From positions 1-12,301 of the forward strand of contig CAKUTL010000045.1 of the NCBI GenBank assembly GCA_934692295.1: a stretch of 12,301 bases of DNA, written 5' to 3'. Position numbers and translations under genes: made by a program. The stretch is from an uncultured Candidatus Melainabacteria bacterium. GTDB lineage: Bacteria > Cyanobacteriota > Vampirovibrionia > Gastranaerophilales > Gastranaerophilaceae. Of the stretch, positions 12,086 through 12,301 are shown one piece after another; positions within the stretch are counted from its first letter, which is position 1, and the number at the start of each line of letters is the position of its first letter. A model generated the notes under the pieces. The model ran no database searches, was not told the DNA's origin, and was given only the letters and a program-made list of their open reading frames with translations.

Positions 12086-12301
12086 CTATTTTTCTACTAA
12101 GTTCATTTGCATTGCAATAAGCACTGCTTGGGTTCTATTTGTAACGTTCAATTTTTTAAAAATACTGCCAAGATGGCTTTTTACTGTTACTTCGCTAAGG
12201 ACTAATTTTTCTGCAATAGATTTGTTGCTTTCGCCCTGCGTAACTAATAATAAAACATCTTTTTCACGCTTAGTCAAGGAGTTAAAATTGTCTGCTTGAC
12301 T
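12086..12301 (-). CDS. LuxR/NarL-type DNA-binding regulator, C-terminal part only (cut by window edge)
   Basis: The visible 71 residues are a complete GerE/LuxR helix-turn-helix domain: LTKREKDVLLLVTQGESNK opening, IAEKLVLSEVTVKSHLGSI with the recognition helix, and the KKLNVTNRTQAV close. The frame stays open to the window end (eight further codons upstream of the TTG at 12275-12277), and this domain is nearly always the C-terminal part of a larger protein. I therefore read it as the 3' end of a gene, most likely a NarL/FixJ response regulator with an N-terminal receiver that lies outside. A free-standing TTG start at 12277 is unlikely because LT.RE is the normal domain interior. It sits 22 bases upstream of the pentapeptide gene and may control it. 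Confidence 0.88.
   Translation of the reverse strand, partial: SQADNFNSLTKREKDVLLLVTQGESNKSIAEKLVLSEVTVKSHLGSIFKKLNVTNRTQAVLIAMQMNLVEK

Noticed and set aside
12086..12277. Stand-alone 63-residue LuxR-domain protein with a TTG start
   Set aside because: The frame remains open to the window edge, and the TTG codon is the Leu of the conserved LT.RE domain opening, so it is the end of a larger gene.

Overview
The window is low-GC DNA from a Gram-negative-type bacterium. It carries lipid A genes (lpxD, lpxC), fabZ and a heptose-nucleotide gene, so an LPS outer membrane is expected. The prepilin's N-terminal helix, the A+T-rich codon use and the recurring GGAG-type ribosome binding sites fit a gut, non-photosynthetic relative of the Cyanobacteria (Gastranaerophilales / Vampirovibrionia, 'Melainabacteria'). 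This placement is inferred from recalled family features, not from a search.

Layout. The left third (1-4824) is on the + strand: an exported protein of ten TPR repeats, an M17 leucyl aminopeptidase, and a two-gene unit of a single-domain response regulator followed one base later by a shortened, degenerate GspE/PilB-like ATPase. Terminators follow the aminopeptidase (2951-2989) and the ATPase (4831-4855). From 5080 to 10346 every gene is on the - strand. In order of transcription these are a type IV prepilin-like protein, asd, an unrecognised 98-residue protein, a stand-alone heptose-1-phosphate adenylyltransferase, lpxD, lpxC and fabZ. The last four form a likely envelope unit that ends at a symmetric bidirectional terminator (5022-5056). 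A small XRE regulator (10399-10611, +) diverges from the prepilin across a 52-bp gap holding an imperfect inverted repeat. A perfect 21-bp hairpin separates it from dapB (-). At the right edge a LuxR-type DNA-binding domain, cut by the window end, is followed by a pentapeptide-repeat protein (both -).

How the genes work together. asd and dapB serve the aspartate/diaminopimelate route to lysine and peptidoglycan. rfaE2, lpxD, lpxC and fabZ make LPS core heptose, lipid A and fatty-acid precursors. The rest is regulatory or surface-related: receiver plus degenerate secretion-type ATPase, XRE regulator plus prepilin, and LuxR regulator plus pentapeptide protein. I saw no rRNA, tRNA, CRISPR array, transposase or riboswitch. 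The window is mostly housekeeping. The least ordinary parts are the receiver/degenerate-ATPase pair, the dyad-symmetric divergent promoter with Shine-Dalgarno-less starts, and the 98-residue orphan.
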